This document shows, piece by piece, positions 8,323 through 18,557 of a DNA stretch of 64,000 nt. Within the stretch, counting starts at the first letter, position 1, and each line of letters begins with the position of its first letter. A program made the translations under genes and the position numbers. Source of the DNA: Prochlorococcus marinus str. GP2. Its GTDB lineage: Bacteria > Cyanobacteriota > Cyanobacteriia > PCC-6307 > Cyanobiaceae. The notes below the pieces were generated by a model. The model saw nothing but the letters and a program-made list of their open reading frames with translations, did not search any database and was not told where the DNA came from. Location: assembly GCF_000759885.1 (NCBI RefSeq), contig NZ_JNAH01000005.1, forward strand, positions 1 through 64,000, given 5' to 3'.

Positions 8323-8420
8323 ATTCGGTTAACTGTATATTAATAATTTTAGCGTTTGTAATTTTTTATTAGCTATTATTGGGCGGTTACTAGATTGTCT
8401 AGAACTAAGATTTTTAAATT

Positions 8421-9137
8421 ATGACTACATTAGGAGTAAACATTGACCATATCGCTAATGTAAGGCAAGCAAGGAAAACTGTAGAGCCAGACCCGGTACA
8501 ATTTGCCTTTTTGGCTGAATTAGGAGGGGCAGATTCAATAACTGTTCATCTAAGAGAGGATAGAAGGCATATTCAAGATAGGGATGTATTCCTTTTGAAG
8601 GAAACTATAAAGACAAAACTCAATCTAGAAATGGCTGCTACAGAAGAAATGTTAGGAATTGCAAGAAAACTTCGACCCCAATATGTAACTCTTGTCCCAG
8701 AGAAAAGAGAAGAAGTTACTACTGAGGGCGGGTTGGATTTAAAAAGCAATTTGAAATACTTAAAAAATTTTGTTGAAAACTTAAAAGATTCAAATATTGA
8801 GGTTAGTGCATTTATTGATCCAATTTGTGAGCAGATCGGTTACGCCAAAGAAATAGGCTTTGATTTTATAGAATTACATACCGGCAAATATGCTGAATTA
8901 TCGGGGCATGATCAATATAAAGAGCTGCAAAAGATTATAGAATCGACATATACGGCTAATGACCTTGGATTAGTTGTTAATGCTGGTCATGGACTTAACT
9001 ACAATAATGTTAAAGAAATAGCATCAATTAACAATATGAACGAGCTAAACATAGGACATAGTATTGTTGCAAGGGCTTTAGCGGTTGGATTAGAAAGGTC
9101 TGTTCGTGAAATGAAGTCACTTATTAACTTAACTTAA
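8421..9137 (+). CDS. pdxJ: Pyridoxine 5'-phosphate synthase
   Basis: This 238-residue protein condenses 1-deoxy-xylulose 5-phosphate with 3-amino-2-oxopropyl phosphate in the DXP-dependent vitamin B6 pathway. The start TTLGVNIDHIANVRQARKT, the motif DSITVHLREDRRHIQDRD and the C-terminal NIGHSIVARALAVGLE are all characteristic. Length is typical. A CTAGA-TTG-TCTAG inverted repeat lies about 20 bases upstream (8390-8402), of unknown meaning. It is followed 8 bases later by ycf54, so it probably heads the pdxJ-ycf54-rec transcript. Confidence 0.96.
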   Translation: MTTLGVNIDHIANVRQARKTVEPDPVQFAFLAELGGADSITVHLREDRRHIQDRDVFLLKETIKTKLNLEMAATEEMLGIARKLRPQYVTLVPEKREEVTTEGGLDLKSNLKYLKNFVENLKDSNIEVSAFIDPICEQIGYAKEIGFDFIELHTGKYAELSGHDQYKELQKIIESTYTANDLGLVVNAGHGLNYNNVKEIASINNMNELNIGHSIVARALAVGLERSVREMKSLINLT

Positions 9138-9145
9138 ATTTCAAA

Positions 9146-9463
9146 ATGACAACATATTTTTTCGTCGCGGCAAGTGAAAGATTTTTAACAGTTGAAGAAC
9201 CTTTGGAAGAGATTTTGAATGAGAGGAAGAGGAACTACAAAGAAAATAGTAAAGAAATAGATTTTTGGCTTTTAAAAAATCCATCTTTTCTCCAAACTGT
9301 CCAATTCTCAGATTTAATATCAAAGATCCCATCCCCTCCAGCTGTTGTTTTATCTACGGATAAAAAATTTATAACTTTCTTGAAGCTCCGCTTAGAGTTT
9401 GTTGCTGTTGGGGAATTTGAATGTCCTAGTGCAGAAATAAATGATCCATTTAAAGTTGAGTAA
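9146..9463 (+). CDS. ycf54: Ycf54 (DUF2488), chlorophyll cyclase accessory protein
   Basis: This 105-residue protein begins MTTYFFVAASERFLTVEEPL and carries EIDFWLLKNPSFL and FITFLKLRLEFVAVGEFECP. These are hallmarks of Ycf54. In other cyanobacteria and plants Ycf54 (LCAA) is needed for the oxidative Mg-protoporphyrin IX monomethyl ester cyclase that forms ring E of chlorophyll. It likely works as a soluble partner of the AcsF subunit. It is full length. Its placement between pdxJ and recC has no obvious pathway logic and is probably shared transcription only. Confidence 0.92.
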   Translation: MTTYFFVAASERFLTVEEPLEEILNERKRNYKENSKEIDFWLLKNPSFLQTVQFSDLISKIPSPPAVVLSTDKKFITFLKLRLEFVAVGEFECPSAEINDPFKVE

Positions 9464-9480
9464 TATAACTAATTAGTAAA

Positions 9481-12400
9481 TTGCTCAATCTTTATAAGTC
9501 AAACAAAATTGAAGTAATTAGTGAGCTCTTAGCAGAAGAATTAAAAATATGTCCTCCTTTCATAACTGAGAAATTAGAAATAGCTGTTCCTAATTATTTT
9601 TTGGGTAATTGGTTACATGAACAAATAACTATAAAAAACCAAATAAGTGCACTTTATGAATTGAAAACAATATCAAGTTATACCGAATCATTATTGACAA
9701 ATTTTTTCCCTGAAAATGATATGAGCTTGTGGAATTTTGAGTCAATAAAATGGGGCGTTATTGATTCCTTGGAAGAACTAAATAGCTTTAAAGAATCATT
9801 CCCAATTAGTAATTGGATTAAAAAATATTTGGATAATAAAAAGACAATTGATGGAGATATTTATAATTTGATTAAGAAAATTACAAATAATTTCATTGAA
9901 TATCTTATTTTCAGACCTGAGATGATTGCTGAATGGAATAGATATGAAATTAATTCATTCAAACTATTTAGGAATTTAAATTCAGATCAATTTTGGCAAC
10001 CTATTTTATATAAATTACTAGAAAAAAAGATATCTGAAAAACCCTCATGTTTATATATGATTGAGGTGATAAAAAATTTAAAAAAGTTTAAAGATTTTAA
10101 TAATAAGATACCTAATCAAATTTATATTATTTCCGATAATAATTTATCTAAATTACACATTAATTTTTATTCAGAACTTTCAAAATTCACTAAGGTAAAT
10201 TTATATTTATTATCTCCGGGAGATAATTTATGGAACAGAATAAATTATCTTGAAGGTGAGTTAGAATTTGATCATAATGAAAGTAAATTTAATTTTAACA
10301 ATACCAATATAGAGAAAATATTTGGTAAATTTGGAGCAAACTTTCAGAAATTAATTGAGGAAAATATTTATACAGAAGGTATAGATTTAAGAAATAATTT
10401 AATATATATTGATCCAACGACTAATTTTTATGAGAAGAAAGATGTACCTCTTCTTAATCAAATCCAAAAAAGACTAATTGATAATAATAGCGTTGATTTT
10501 ATAGTAAGTGAAAGGGATGATTCAATATTACTTTGTGAGCATTTTAATCAGAATAGTCAATTTGAATATTTAAGAAATAAAATTATAGAAATAATAAATT
10601 CTTGCGAGAATATTAAATATAGTGATATTGCTGTTTTATCTCCACAAACTAATTTAATTAAACCTTATCTAAGGTACATCTTTAATAATGAGTTAATTAA
10701 TGGTGAAAAGATACCTTATTTTTTTATTGATGAGGATAATCATGACTCTTCAGGCATTTATGAATTTCTAATTGACATCATTGAAATAGCAAATGAGAAA
10801 ATTACACTTGAAAAAATAGATTATATTCTTTCGAAAAAAGTAACTCAGAACATTTTTGATTTTAATATTACTGAGAAGGATGAAATTATTTTCTTACTTA
10901 CCCAAGCGGGATTTCATTGGGGATTAGATGATAAAGAAAGATTAGGTGAAGAGAAAAATACTCTTGAGTGGTGTATTAATAGAATTACTTTAGGCTTAAT
11001 TTATGACAAAGAAGTCAATCTAAGTACTTTTAATTTAAAACCATTTAGCTATAAAAATATAAGTTTGGATTTGAATAAATGGGTTAAAATATTAATTCAT
11101 TTAAAAAAATATATTAATTTGATAAGGGGATCTTTTTCTTACAAAATTTGGGTTAAAAAGATAAAGTTTATATTAAAAAGTATTGCTGATTCTAATGAAA
11201 ATTTTAATTTAGAAATAAGTGAAATAAATAGAATTCTTGATAATCACGAAATACCTTTAATACCTGATGATCTTATCTTGTTAAAAGTTTTTAGAGAAAT
11301 ATTAATTTCCTGCATAAATAAAGCTAAATATCAAAGCAAATCACGAGTTAACAAGATCCTAGTAAGTGATATTGAGAATTCAAGGCATATTCCTCATAAA
11401 GTTATCTTCCTAATAGACATGAATAGTGTAAATTATCCAAAATTACCTAAGAGTGAAAATATTAATTTATTAAAAAACAAATATCATTTGGGTGATCCAT
11501 CTGTTTTTGATAGAGAGAAATATGCATTTCTGGAGTTGTTAATTGCCTGCAGAGATAAATTTATAGTTACTTGGGTAAAAAATGATAAAGATAATAAAAA
11601 ATTAGATGTTTCTTTTCCTATAAAAGAGTTAATTTCTTTTTTTGATAGTTGCTTAAATCAAAGCCAAAGAGAACTAATAATTAAAGATTCTGATTTAAAT
11701 AAAAATGAAATAATTGATCTTGATAAATCTAAGATTGTTAAAAGTAATTATTCTTTAATAGAAAATATAAATTGGAATGAAAAAAAATCTGATATTAAAA
11801 ATTACAAATTATCAGAATTGATTTATTGGTTCAAGACTCCACAAAAATATTGGCTTAATAAAAATAATATTTCACCAAAGGAAATATTTATTCATCATCC
11901 AGACGAAGAGTATGTAAGCAATCTGCAAAAGTCGCAACTAATTACAAAAATAATCCAGCAATTAGAGATTGATAATCATAATATTATTGATGATTTAAAT
12001 GAATTAAATATTTATGATCAATTGGCAGAAGATGGTATTATTATGCCCAAAAATAGTATTTTTACAAAAGCGAAAGAAATCAAAGACTTATTAAGAAGTC
12101 TATCTGCAAGTTTGAGTCAACATAATAAGATTAATAAAATCTATGTTAAGTCAAAAGCGAATAAAGAAGAATATTTAATCGCTGATGACACCGTAATTGA
12201 ATTAATTAATGCGAAGTTAAGTTTAAGTCGTTTAACTGAGGCTTGGATAAAATTACTCTTTATTTCATCTTTAAAAAGGAATATAAAAAGGACTAAAGTA
12301 ATTTTTAGAACAGAAAATAACTATAAATCGCAAATTATTCAATCACCTGGGGTAAAAGAGTCCAATTTAATTTTGCAGGAGTACATAAATATTTTTAAAA

Positions 12401-12663
12401 ATTATTCTGAAAAATGTTTACCTCTTCCTCCAGAAAGTACTTATAAATATGTAGAAGCAAAAATAAAATCAAAAAATGAAAAAAAAGCTTTTACAGATAA
12501 ATGGATTGGTAATAAAAATTTTTCTAAAGGAGAAAGAGATAATATCGAAATGAAAATGTGTTTTGGTAATGAAAAAGAACCAGATTTCTTTCTTGGAAAT
12601 AGTAATTTTGATCAATTATCATATAGATTATATGGTCCTCTAATTAAAGCATTAAAGAAATAA
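9481..12663 (+). CDS. recC: Exodeoxyribonuclease V gamma subunit
   Basis: At 1060 residues this matches RecC, the Chi-recognition and scaffold subunit of RecBCD. The N-terminal pattern LEIAVPNYFLGNWLHEQI resembles the RecC start, in the dead-helicase half. The middle has VSDIENSRHIPHKVIFLIDM followed by YPKLP and the HLGDPSVFDREKYAFLELLIACRDK stretch common to RecC proteins. Identity is strengthened by recB and recD directly downstream. The start is TTG at 9481, 17 bases after ycf54; no ATG lies close upstream. The gene is extremely A+T-rich and full of Lys, Asn and Ile. The C terminus seems a little shorter than the Escherichia protein (1122 residues). Confidence 0.88.
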   Translation: MLNLYKSNKIEVISELLAEELKICPPFITEKLEIAVPNYFLGNWLHEQITIKNQISALYELKTISSYTESLLTNFFPENDMSLWNFESIKWGVIDSLEELNSFKESFPISNWIKKYLDNKKTIDGDIYNLIKKITNNFIEYLIFRPEMIAEWNRYEINSFKLFRNLNSDQFWQPILYKLLEKKISEKPSCLYMIEVIKNLKKFKDFNNKIPNQIYIISDNNLSKLHINFYSELSKFTKVNLYLLSPGDNLWNRINYLEGELEFDHNESKFNFNNTNIEKIFGKFGANFQKLIEENIYTEGIDLRNNLIYIDPTTNFYEKKDVPLLNQIQKRLIDNNSVDFIVSERDDSILLCEHFNQNSQFEYLRNKIIEIINSCENIKYSDIAVLSPQTNLIKPYLRYIFNNELINGEKIPYFFIDEDNHDSSGIYEFLIDIIEIANEKITLEKIDYILSKKVTQNIFDFNITEKDEIIFLLTQAGFHWGLDDKERLGEEKNTLEWCINRITLGLIYDKEVNLSTFNLKPFSYKNISLDLNKWVKILIHLKKYINLIRGSFSYKIWVKKIKFILKSIADSNENFNLEISEINRILDNHEIPLIPDDLILLKVFREILISCINKAKYQSKSRVNKILVSDIENSRHIPHKVIFLIDMNSVNYPKLPKSENINLLKNKYHLGDPSVFDREKYAFLELLIACRDKFIVTWVKNDKDNKKLDVSFPIKELISFFDSCLNQSQRELIIKDSDLNKNEIIDLDKSKIVKSNYSLIENINWNEKKSDIKNYKLSELIYWFKTPQKYWLNKNNISPKEIFIHHPDEEYVSNLQKSQLITKIIQQLEIDNHNIIDDLNELNIYDQLAEDGIIMPKNSIFTKAKEIKDLLRSLSASLSQHNKINKIYVKSKANKEEYLIADDTVIELINAKLSLSRLTEAWIKLLFISSLKRNIKRTKVIFRTENNYKSQIIQSPGVKESNLILQEYINIFKNYSEKCLPLPPESTYKYVEAKIKSKNEKKAFTDKWIGNKNFSKGERDNIEMKMCFGNEKEPDFFLGNSNFDQLSYRLYGPLIKALKK

Positions 12664-12666
12664 AAA

Positions 12667-13140
12667 ATGTCTAAATTTCAGTTAAAAAATTTTTTTAAAG
12701 CTGCTTATGATCTAATGCTTGTTTTTTTGCAGTTTTTTATTATTAGTCTTCATTTTTTTCAATGGCAATCTCTTACACAAAAACAAATAATTCAAGCAAG
12801 TCCTTTTTCTTATTTCCTGGGAATTTTAATTATCATAATCGCTTTCATAATAATGTTAGTCTCAATTAAAGACTTAGGTAGAAATTTATCCCCTTTCCCA
12901 AGACCTACTAAAAATAGCAATCTAGTTATTACAGGTATTTATAGATTTACGCGTCATCCTATGTACTATTCTTTAATATTTATTTCCATTGGAGTTTTTA
13001 TAATAAAATTATCTATTTATAATCTATTTTTGACAATAAGCTTAGCTTTAATAATTAAATTAAAGATTGTCCTGGAAGAGAAATATTTAATGAATAAATT
13101 TAAGAATTACTTACTTTATAAAAATGAGGTTAAAGTTTAA
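12667..13140 (+). CDS. Small membrane methyltransferase-like protein (ICMT/PEMT type)
   Basis: This 157-residue protein has about four hydrophobic segments (about 15-33, 46-66, 100-116, 118-134). The motif TGIYRFTRHPMYYSLI (about 89-104) followed by EEKYL (137-141) is the signature of the isoprenylcysteine carboxyl methyltransferase/phospholipid methyltransferase superfamily. In those enzymes these residues hold S-adenosylmethionine at the membrane face. The substrate here cannot be predicted. It sits 3 bases after recC and 12 before recB, so it must be co-transcribed with them. Confidence 0.8.
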   Translation: MSKFQLKNFFKAAYDLMLVFLQFFIISLHFFQWQSLTQKQIIQASPFSYFLGILIIIIAFIIMLVSIKDLGRNLSPFPRPTKNSNLVITGIYRFTRHPMYYSLIFISIGVFIIKLSIYNLFLTISLALIIKLKIVLEEKYLMNKFKNYLLYKNEVKV

Positions 13141-13152
13141 TTTAATAAAAGA

Positions 13153-16100
13153 ATGGATATTAATCAAATTAAATTAGATAATAAGTTTAAATTAGTAGAA
13201 GCAAGTGCAGGAACTGGTAAAAGTTTTACTTTGGCTCACTTAGTTTTAAGAAATGTTTTGGAGAAAAAAGTTAAACCAGATGAGATACTCTTGCTTAGTT
13301 TTACAAAAAATACTTGTTCCGAATTAAGAGATAAAATACTCTCGAGATTTCATAATTTAAAATTATATTTACAAAGTCATAATGAAGGTAAGATAGATAA
13401 TACTCTTAAGGATTGGTATCTAAATTTTAAGGATAAAGATAAATCAAAGGAAAAAATAATTTCCGAAATTGATAATTTTATAAATCAATTCTATAAATTA
13501 AAAGTAACTACGTTCCATGCTTTTTGTAATAATATTATTGATGAATATAGTATTGAAATAGGTATAACTCAAGATCCATATATTGATAATAATATTGATA
13601 ATTTGTATAAAGATGTAATAGATAATTTGTGGATTGATGATTTTCTGAATCTTAATCAGGAACTTATTTCAGCAGTCAACAAAAAAAAAATAAGTTCTAG
13701 ATTTGGAAGTAGTATCAATAAGTCATTTTTTGTAGAAATTTTAAAAAATATAGATCAAGAAAATATCTGTAAATTTCAAATAAATAATAAATATAAAATT
13801 ATTGATTTAAATAATTATTTTAATGAATTTTTTTATTTAAACTGGAACGAGTTTTGTTTTGAATGGAATAAGAAAGGTGAGGAATTATTTTTACAGCTCA
13901 TAGAGTTGGGAAAATTAATTAAGGAGAGTGGTGGAAAAAGTCAAATATATGCAGCAAAACCAAGAAATGATAAGTTTAATCAAATAAATTGTTGGATTGA
14001 AGAGATTAACAAAAGGCTTAATTCTAAAAATGTCGTTGATTTTATATATGATATTTCTAAGGATGATCTTCTATCTAAATATTTTTACATTGAAAATATA
14101 TCTAAAGAAATTAATAAACATAATCTAAAATTAGATTTTACTAAATTTAATTTATTGCAAGATAAAATTTATAAAATAAAAGAAGGTTTTTTTAATGAAT
14201 TTGTAAGAATATTTACCCAATTAGCTTATATAAAATTAATTGAATTAAAGAAAAGTTTTTCTATTTTCAACTTCAATGATCTTATAAAGACTGTAGAAAA
14301 TACATTTGTAGATTCGGAAATTAGTAATAGTAATACTCTATCTAAAATTCAAAAAAGATTTAAATGTGCCTTAGTTGATGAGTTTCAAGATACAGATATT
14401 ACTCAGTGGAATTTAATAAAAAAGTTCTTTAATACAAAAAATCATTTTTTACTTTGCGTAGGTGATCCGAAACAAGCTATTTATAAATTTAGAGGTGGAG
14501 ATATTGAAACTTACTTAGATGCTAGATCTAATGCAATCGAAGTTTTTCGTCTTACAGATAACTATAGATCGTCAATAAAGTTAATCGATGTTCTTAATAA
14601 GCTTTATAAGAATGGACTTAAACAATCAAAACTAAACTATACTAAATTAACCTCAAAAATCAATGGAAATATTAAGCCTGAATTTAAATTTAAGGATGTA
14701 TTTGAAATTGTAGAATTTTCAAAAAAAGAGACTGATATAGAGGATCTTGTAACTCATTATATAGTTAACTTTATTTTAAATAATAAAGAAATAGATATTA
14801 ATAAAATTGCGATTCTTACATTAAATAATGCGCAATGCATAGATTTTAAAAAAAAATTAAATCAGTTTAACCTCCCATGCAAAATTCAAAATAAACAAAA
14901 TATTTTTGATACAGAAGCAAGTTCTCTATTATTTTTATTCATTGAATGTTTATCAAATCCGAGGTCTTTAAAAAATATAACTTTGCTTGCTACTTCAAAG
15001 TTTATAGAAATAAAATTAGAAGATTTACTTGATCATGGAATTAGTAATAATTTAGAAATTTTAATTAATAAATGCATTACTTGGTCCCAAGAACTAAGAG
15101 AAAAAGGTTTTTTAAACATTGTTAATGAACTAATTATAAATTATAAGTCTTCCTCGATTATTCAAGATTCAGATTTAAATTCAAATTTATTTCAACTTTC
15201 AGAAATTGTTGAAATAGAATTAATGAATAATGATTTTGATCTCAATATAGTCTTCAACTGGTATAAAAATCAGTTAGATCATATTTTAAGAATTTCTACT
15301 GGAGAAGATTTTTTGACGAAAGATTATAATCTTCAAAATGGAATAAATCTTTCTACCATACATAGTAGTAAGGGCCTCGAATTTGAAGTAGTCTTATGTC
15401 CATATCTCTCAATTATTTCAAATAAGTCAAATAAAATTAAAGGACCTCTTTGGAAATCAAATATTGATAGAAATATATACGTTAATATTTCTAATAATTA
15501 CGCGAAGGTTGAAAAATTTAAATTAATAGAAGAAGAAGATTTATTTAAAGAGAGTGAAAGGTTAATTTATGTAGCACTTACAAGGAGCAAATATAAACTT
15601 ATTGTTTTTAATGATTTAGAGGATACAAATAATATTTTAAATAATGATTTACTTAATAATTTGGAAAATATCAATATTTATAAGTCTAATCCTGAAGTAA
15701 GGATAGAAAAAGAGAAAATAAAAGAGATTTTTTCTAAGTTCCAAACCACCCGATTGAATAATAACCTTTGGAAAATCGATAAAGCTAATAAAAAAATATC
15801 TAATGTTTTTAATTCTGATCAATTTATTTCTTATTCAAGTTATTCTTCTTGGATACGTAAAGATAAAAATATTGATCCAGTTATTAATCAATATAAGGAT
15901 TATGAAGATAATATATCAATTATCAAAGATTCTAATTTTAAGAATTCAAAGAATTATCCTAATTATTTTTCTGATCCAAATCCCTTAAGTGAATTTCCAA
16001 AAGGAACTATTGCTGGTACTTGCCTGCACAAAATAATAGAAAGATTTGAATTTAGAAACGATAATAATCAAGAATTAATTGATTTAATTATTGAGGAATT

Positions 16101-16779
16101 GAACTTTCATCAAATCGATACTTCTTTGGCTTTTAATGTAAAAGATGCGATTTTAAGAATCATAAATATATCTTTAGGAAGAGAATTACAAAATAAGAAA
16201 CTAGTTGATATTCCAAATGAATACTTAATTAAGGAACTCAAATATGATTTAACCCTATCTTATGAAGGTAGAAATATTAATTCTAATGATATATCAAATT
16301 GCTTTTTTTTAGATCAGGAATATGAATTTGGTGAAGAATATGCAAATAAAATAAATGATCTTCTAATAATGAATAAAGGCTTTCATTCAGGATGTATTGA
16401 TTGTATTTTCCCTGTAGGAAATAAATTAGAAGATAGTAAATGGTGGGTAATTGATTGGAAAAGTAATTTGATTTCTGGTAGTGATAATAGTGATTGTTTA
16501 CCAAGGAACTATAACTATGAAAACATGAGAAATGAAATGATTAAACATCATTATCCATTGCAATCTCATCTTTATTTATTAGCATTGCATAGATTATTAA
16601 AGTGGAGACTTAAAAATTATCAACCACATAAACATCTAGGAGGATATATTTATTTATTTTTAAAGGGATTGCCAGATTTTGAATTATTTGAAAAATCTAA
16701 GTCTGAAGATATATCTCCAGGTATTTTTATTAGTAAAGCACCTTTAAAAAGAATTAATTATTTAGATAACCTTTTTTAG
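13153..16779 (+). CDS. recB: Exodeoxyribonuclease V beta subunit
   Basis: This 1208-residue protein is the UvrD-like 3'-5' helicase and nuclease subunit. Walker A is ASAGTGKSF (17-25), motif II is DEFQDTD (409-415), motif III is GDPKQAIYKFRGGD, and motif V includes STIHSSKGLEFEVV. The RecB nuclease domain is present at the C terminus: Asp1083 (GCIDCIF), then Asp1101 and Lys1103 (VIDWKSN), matching the Asp-Asp-Lys catalytic set of the Escherichia enzyme. Helicase and nuclease therefore both look active. Length agrees with the family. recD starts 1 base after the stop. Confidence 0.95.
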   Translation: MDINQIKLDNKFKLVEASAGTGKSFTLAHLVLRNVLEKKVKPDEILLLSFTKNTCSELRDKILSRFHNLKLYLQSHNEGKIDNTLKDWYLNFKDKDKSKEKIISEIDNFINQFYKLKVTTFHAFCNNIIDEYSIEIGITQDPYIDNNIDNLYKDVIDNLWIDDFLNLNQELISAVNKKKISSRFGSSINKSFFVEILKNIDQENICKFQINNKYKIIDLNNYFNEFFYLNWNEFCFEWNKKGEELFLQLIELGKLIKESGGKSQIYAAKPRNDKFNQINCWIEEINKRLNSKNVVDFIYDISKDDLLSKYFYIENISKEINKHNLKLDFTKFNLLQDKIYKIKEGFFNEFVRIFTQLAYIKLIELKKSFSIFNFNDLIKTVENTFVDSEISNSNTLSKIQKRFKCALVDEFQDTDITQWNLIKKFFNTKNHFLLCVGDPKQAIYKFRGGDIETYLDARSNAIEVFRLTDNYRSSIKLIDVLNKLYKNGLKQSKLNYTKLTSKINGNIKPEFKFKDVFEIVEFSKKETDIEDLVTHYIVNFILNNKEIDINKIAILTLNNAQCIDFKKKLNQFNLPCKIQNKQNIFDTEASSLLFLFIECLSNPRSLKNITLLATSKFIEIKLEDLLDHGISNNLEILINKCITWSQELREKGFLNIVNELIINYKSSSIIQDSDLNSNLFQLSEIVEIELMNNDFDLNIVFNWYKNQLDHILRISTGEDFLTKDYNLQNGINLSTIHSSKGLEFEVVLCPYLSIISNKSNKIKGPLWKSNIDRNIYVNISNNYAKVEKFKLIEEEDLFKESERLIYVALTRSKYKLIVFNDLEDTNNILNNDLLNNLENINIYKSNPEVRIEKEKIKEIFSKFQTTRLNNNLWKIDKANKKISNVFNSDQFISYSSYSSWIRKDKNIDPVINQYKDYEDNISIIKDSNFKNSKNYPNYFSDPNPLSEFPKGTIAGTCLHKIIERFEFRNDNNQELIDLIIEELNFHQIDTSLAFNVKDAILRIINISLGRELQNKKLVDIPNEYLIKELKYDLTLSYEGRNINSNDISNCFFLDQEYEFGEEYANKINDLLIMNKGFHSGCIDCIFPVGNKLEDSKWWVIDWKSNLISGSDNSDCLPRNYNYENMRNEMIKHHYPLQSHLYLLALHRLLKWRLKNYQPHKHLGGYIYLFLKGLPDFELFEKSKSEDISPGIFISKAPLKRINYLDNLF

Positions 16780-16780
16780 A

Positions 16781-18484
16781 ATGACTAAAACTACTACAGA
16801 TATTCAAAAGTTCCAATACGATCATATATTTAATTTAATCTTAGGTATTTTCAAATTTAACGAAAAAAAATATGGAAATTTCGTAAAAGATGTAATAAGA
16901 ATTTTATTAGAGTTTGAAAAAAATGGTGAAACTATTATTGATGTTGATAATAGTTTAATAATCTTTGAATTATTAGAAGATGGCTGGCCCAATAAACATA
17001 TAGATGTTTTAAAAAATATAGATTTGATTGGTTCCCTTTATTCTCCATTCGTATTAGTAGATAGAAAATTATCCTTATCAAAATGGTCAAAAAAGATAGA
17101 AAGAGTTGTTAATTCCTTTCTAAAAAAAATAGATACCGATAATTTAATAAACTCAATAATTTATAAAAGTGATAATAAAATTGATCAAATTAAAAATATA
17201 TTTAAATATTCAAACTTAGTTTTCCTTCAAGGAGGACCAGGTACAGGTAAAACCACTTTAATAATAAAGTTAATATTAGAACTCCTTCAAATTGATAACT
17301 TTTTAAATATTGGTTTGTCTGCTCCAACGGGTAAAGCTACAGCTCGTTTAAAAGAAGCTCTTAATGATAAAAAAAATATTTCCTCTAGCAAATTTTTAGA
17401 CCAAATAGAATTTCAAACTTTACATAGATGGATTTTAAATTCTCAAAATAAATCTCTTAAGTTGAAATTTAAACTAAAAGAGCTTGATATTTTCATAATT
17501 GATGAAATGTCGATGGTTAATATCGATTTGATTGAATCAGTTTTAAATTTGCTAGCAAAGGACTGTAAAATTATTTTAGTTGGAGATAAAAATCAATTGT
17601 CTCCTATAAATAACTGTTCTATATGGAATTATTTGTTTGAATATTCCGATAATAGTTTAATTAAATCTTGTGTAGTAAATTTAGAAAAAACTTATAGAAA
17701 TATTGGAGATATAGCATTAATTAGTAGTTTAATATTTAATAATGATTTTTCTTTACTTAATCAAAAGATAAAAAAATTAGAAAAAGATAATAATTCAAAA
17801 GAAATTACTATTTCAAAGAGTAGAAAAAAAGAAATTCCAAAAGATCTATTATTTTCGATTACAAGTCATCTAAAACAGTTAAATATTTCAACTTCAAATT
17901 TAAGTAAAAAAAAATATATATTTGATGAGAGTATTGATAATTTATTGCTTAATGAAAAAGATTTAGTAGATAAAATATTTCTGGATTTACAAAGTCACTT
18001 GATTTTATGCGAAAAAAATTCAGGAATATGGAGTGTTGAATATTTGAATGAAATTGTTTTTGGTCAAAAAAAACCCTATGATCTTAAAACTCTTAAAGAG
18101 GGTGTTCCAATAATGTGTACGAAAAATAATAATGAACTTGGATTGTCAAATGGGGATATCGGAGTACTTATAGGTTTAAAAAATAAAAGAAAATATCTTT
18201 TTAGAAAATTTAATGATAATAACGAAGAAATTGTCGCATTAATTGATCCATCTAATTTAGAAAATGTTGTACCAGCAATAGCCATTACTATTCATAAATC
18301 TCAAGGAAGTGAATCAGAAAAAGTAAATATTTTGTGGTCCCAAAATTATAGAAGGAATCAATATGCTGTAAAAGAAAAAAAAGATAATCAAAATATCTTT
18401 TGCAGAGATAATTTTGAAAGAAGGTTATTTTATACTGCTGTTACAAGAGCGAAAAAATCTTTAAATATATATTATTTAAATTAA
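16781..18484 (+). CDS. recD: Exodeoxyribonuclease V alpha subunit
   Basis: This 567-residue protein is the 5'-3' superfamily 1 helicase of RecBCD. Walker A is GGPGTGKTT (151-159), and the Walker B region is FIIDEMSMVN near 240. GDKNQLSPI follows, and the C-terminal UvrD-like motif AITIHKSQGSE precedes AVTRAKKSL. Length is close to the 608-residue Escherichia RecD. The stretch about 315-375 is Lys/Asn/Ser-rich and poorly structured compared with usual RecD. It is the last gene of the rec run; a 138-base gap with leader-like structure follows before the RNA helicase gene. Confidence 0.94.
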   Translation: MTKTTTDIQKFQYDHIFNLILGIFKFNEKKYGNFVKDVIRILLEFEKNGETIIDVDNSLIIFELLEDGWPNKHIDVLKNIDLIGSLYSPFVLVDRKLSLSKWSKKIERVVNSFLKKIDTDNLINSIIYKSDNKIDQIKNIFKYSNLVFLQGGPGTGKTTLIIKLILELLQIDNFLNIGLSAPTGKATARLKEALNDKKNISSSKFLDQIEFQTLHRWILNSQNKSLKLKFKLKELDIFIIDEMSMVNIDLIESVLNLLAKDCKIILVGDKNQLSPINNCSIWNYLFEYSDNSLIKSCVVNLEKTYRNIGDIALISSLIFNNDFSLLNQKIKKLEKDNNSKEITISKSRKKEIPKDLLFSITSHLKQLNISTSNLSKKKYIFDESIDNLLLNEKDLVDKIFLDLQSHLILCEKNSGIWSVEYLNEIVFGQKKPYDLKTLKEGVPIMCTKNNNELGLSNGDIGVLIGLKNKRKYLFRKFNDNNEEIVALIDPSNLENVVPAIAITIHKSQGSESEKVNILWSQNYRRNQYAVKEKKDNQNIFCRDNFERRLFYTAVTRAKKSLNIYYLN

Positions 18485-18557
18485 ATTTTATTTTTGAGAA
18501 ATTAGTAATATCTTAACCCCAAGATGTTAGATTAATATTTCGGCTCTGTAAGGCTAA

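Noticed and set aside
8390-8402. Palindrome CTAGA-TTG-TCTAG upstream of pdxJ as an operator
   Set aside because: Only 5-base arms in A+T-rich DNA, with no second copy in the window and no known regulator with this consensus.
15803-15988. Second reading frame inside recB as a small gene
   Set aside because: It is a low-complexity Ile/Leu frame produced by A+T-rich codons; the recB frame here is intact and conserved in motif order.
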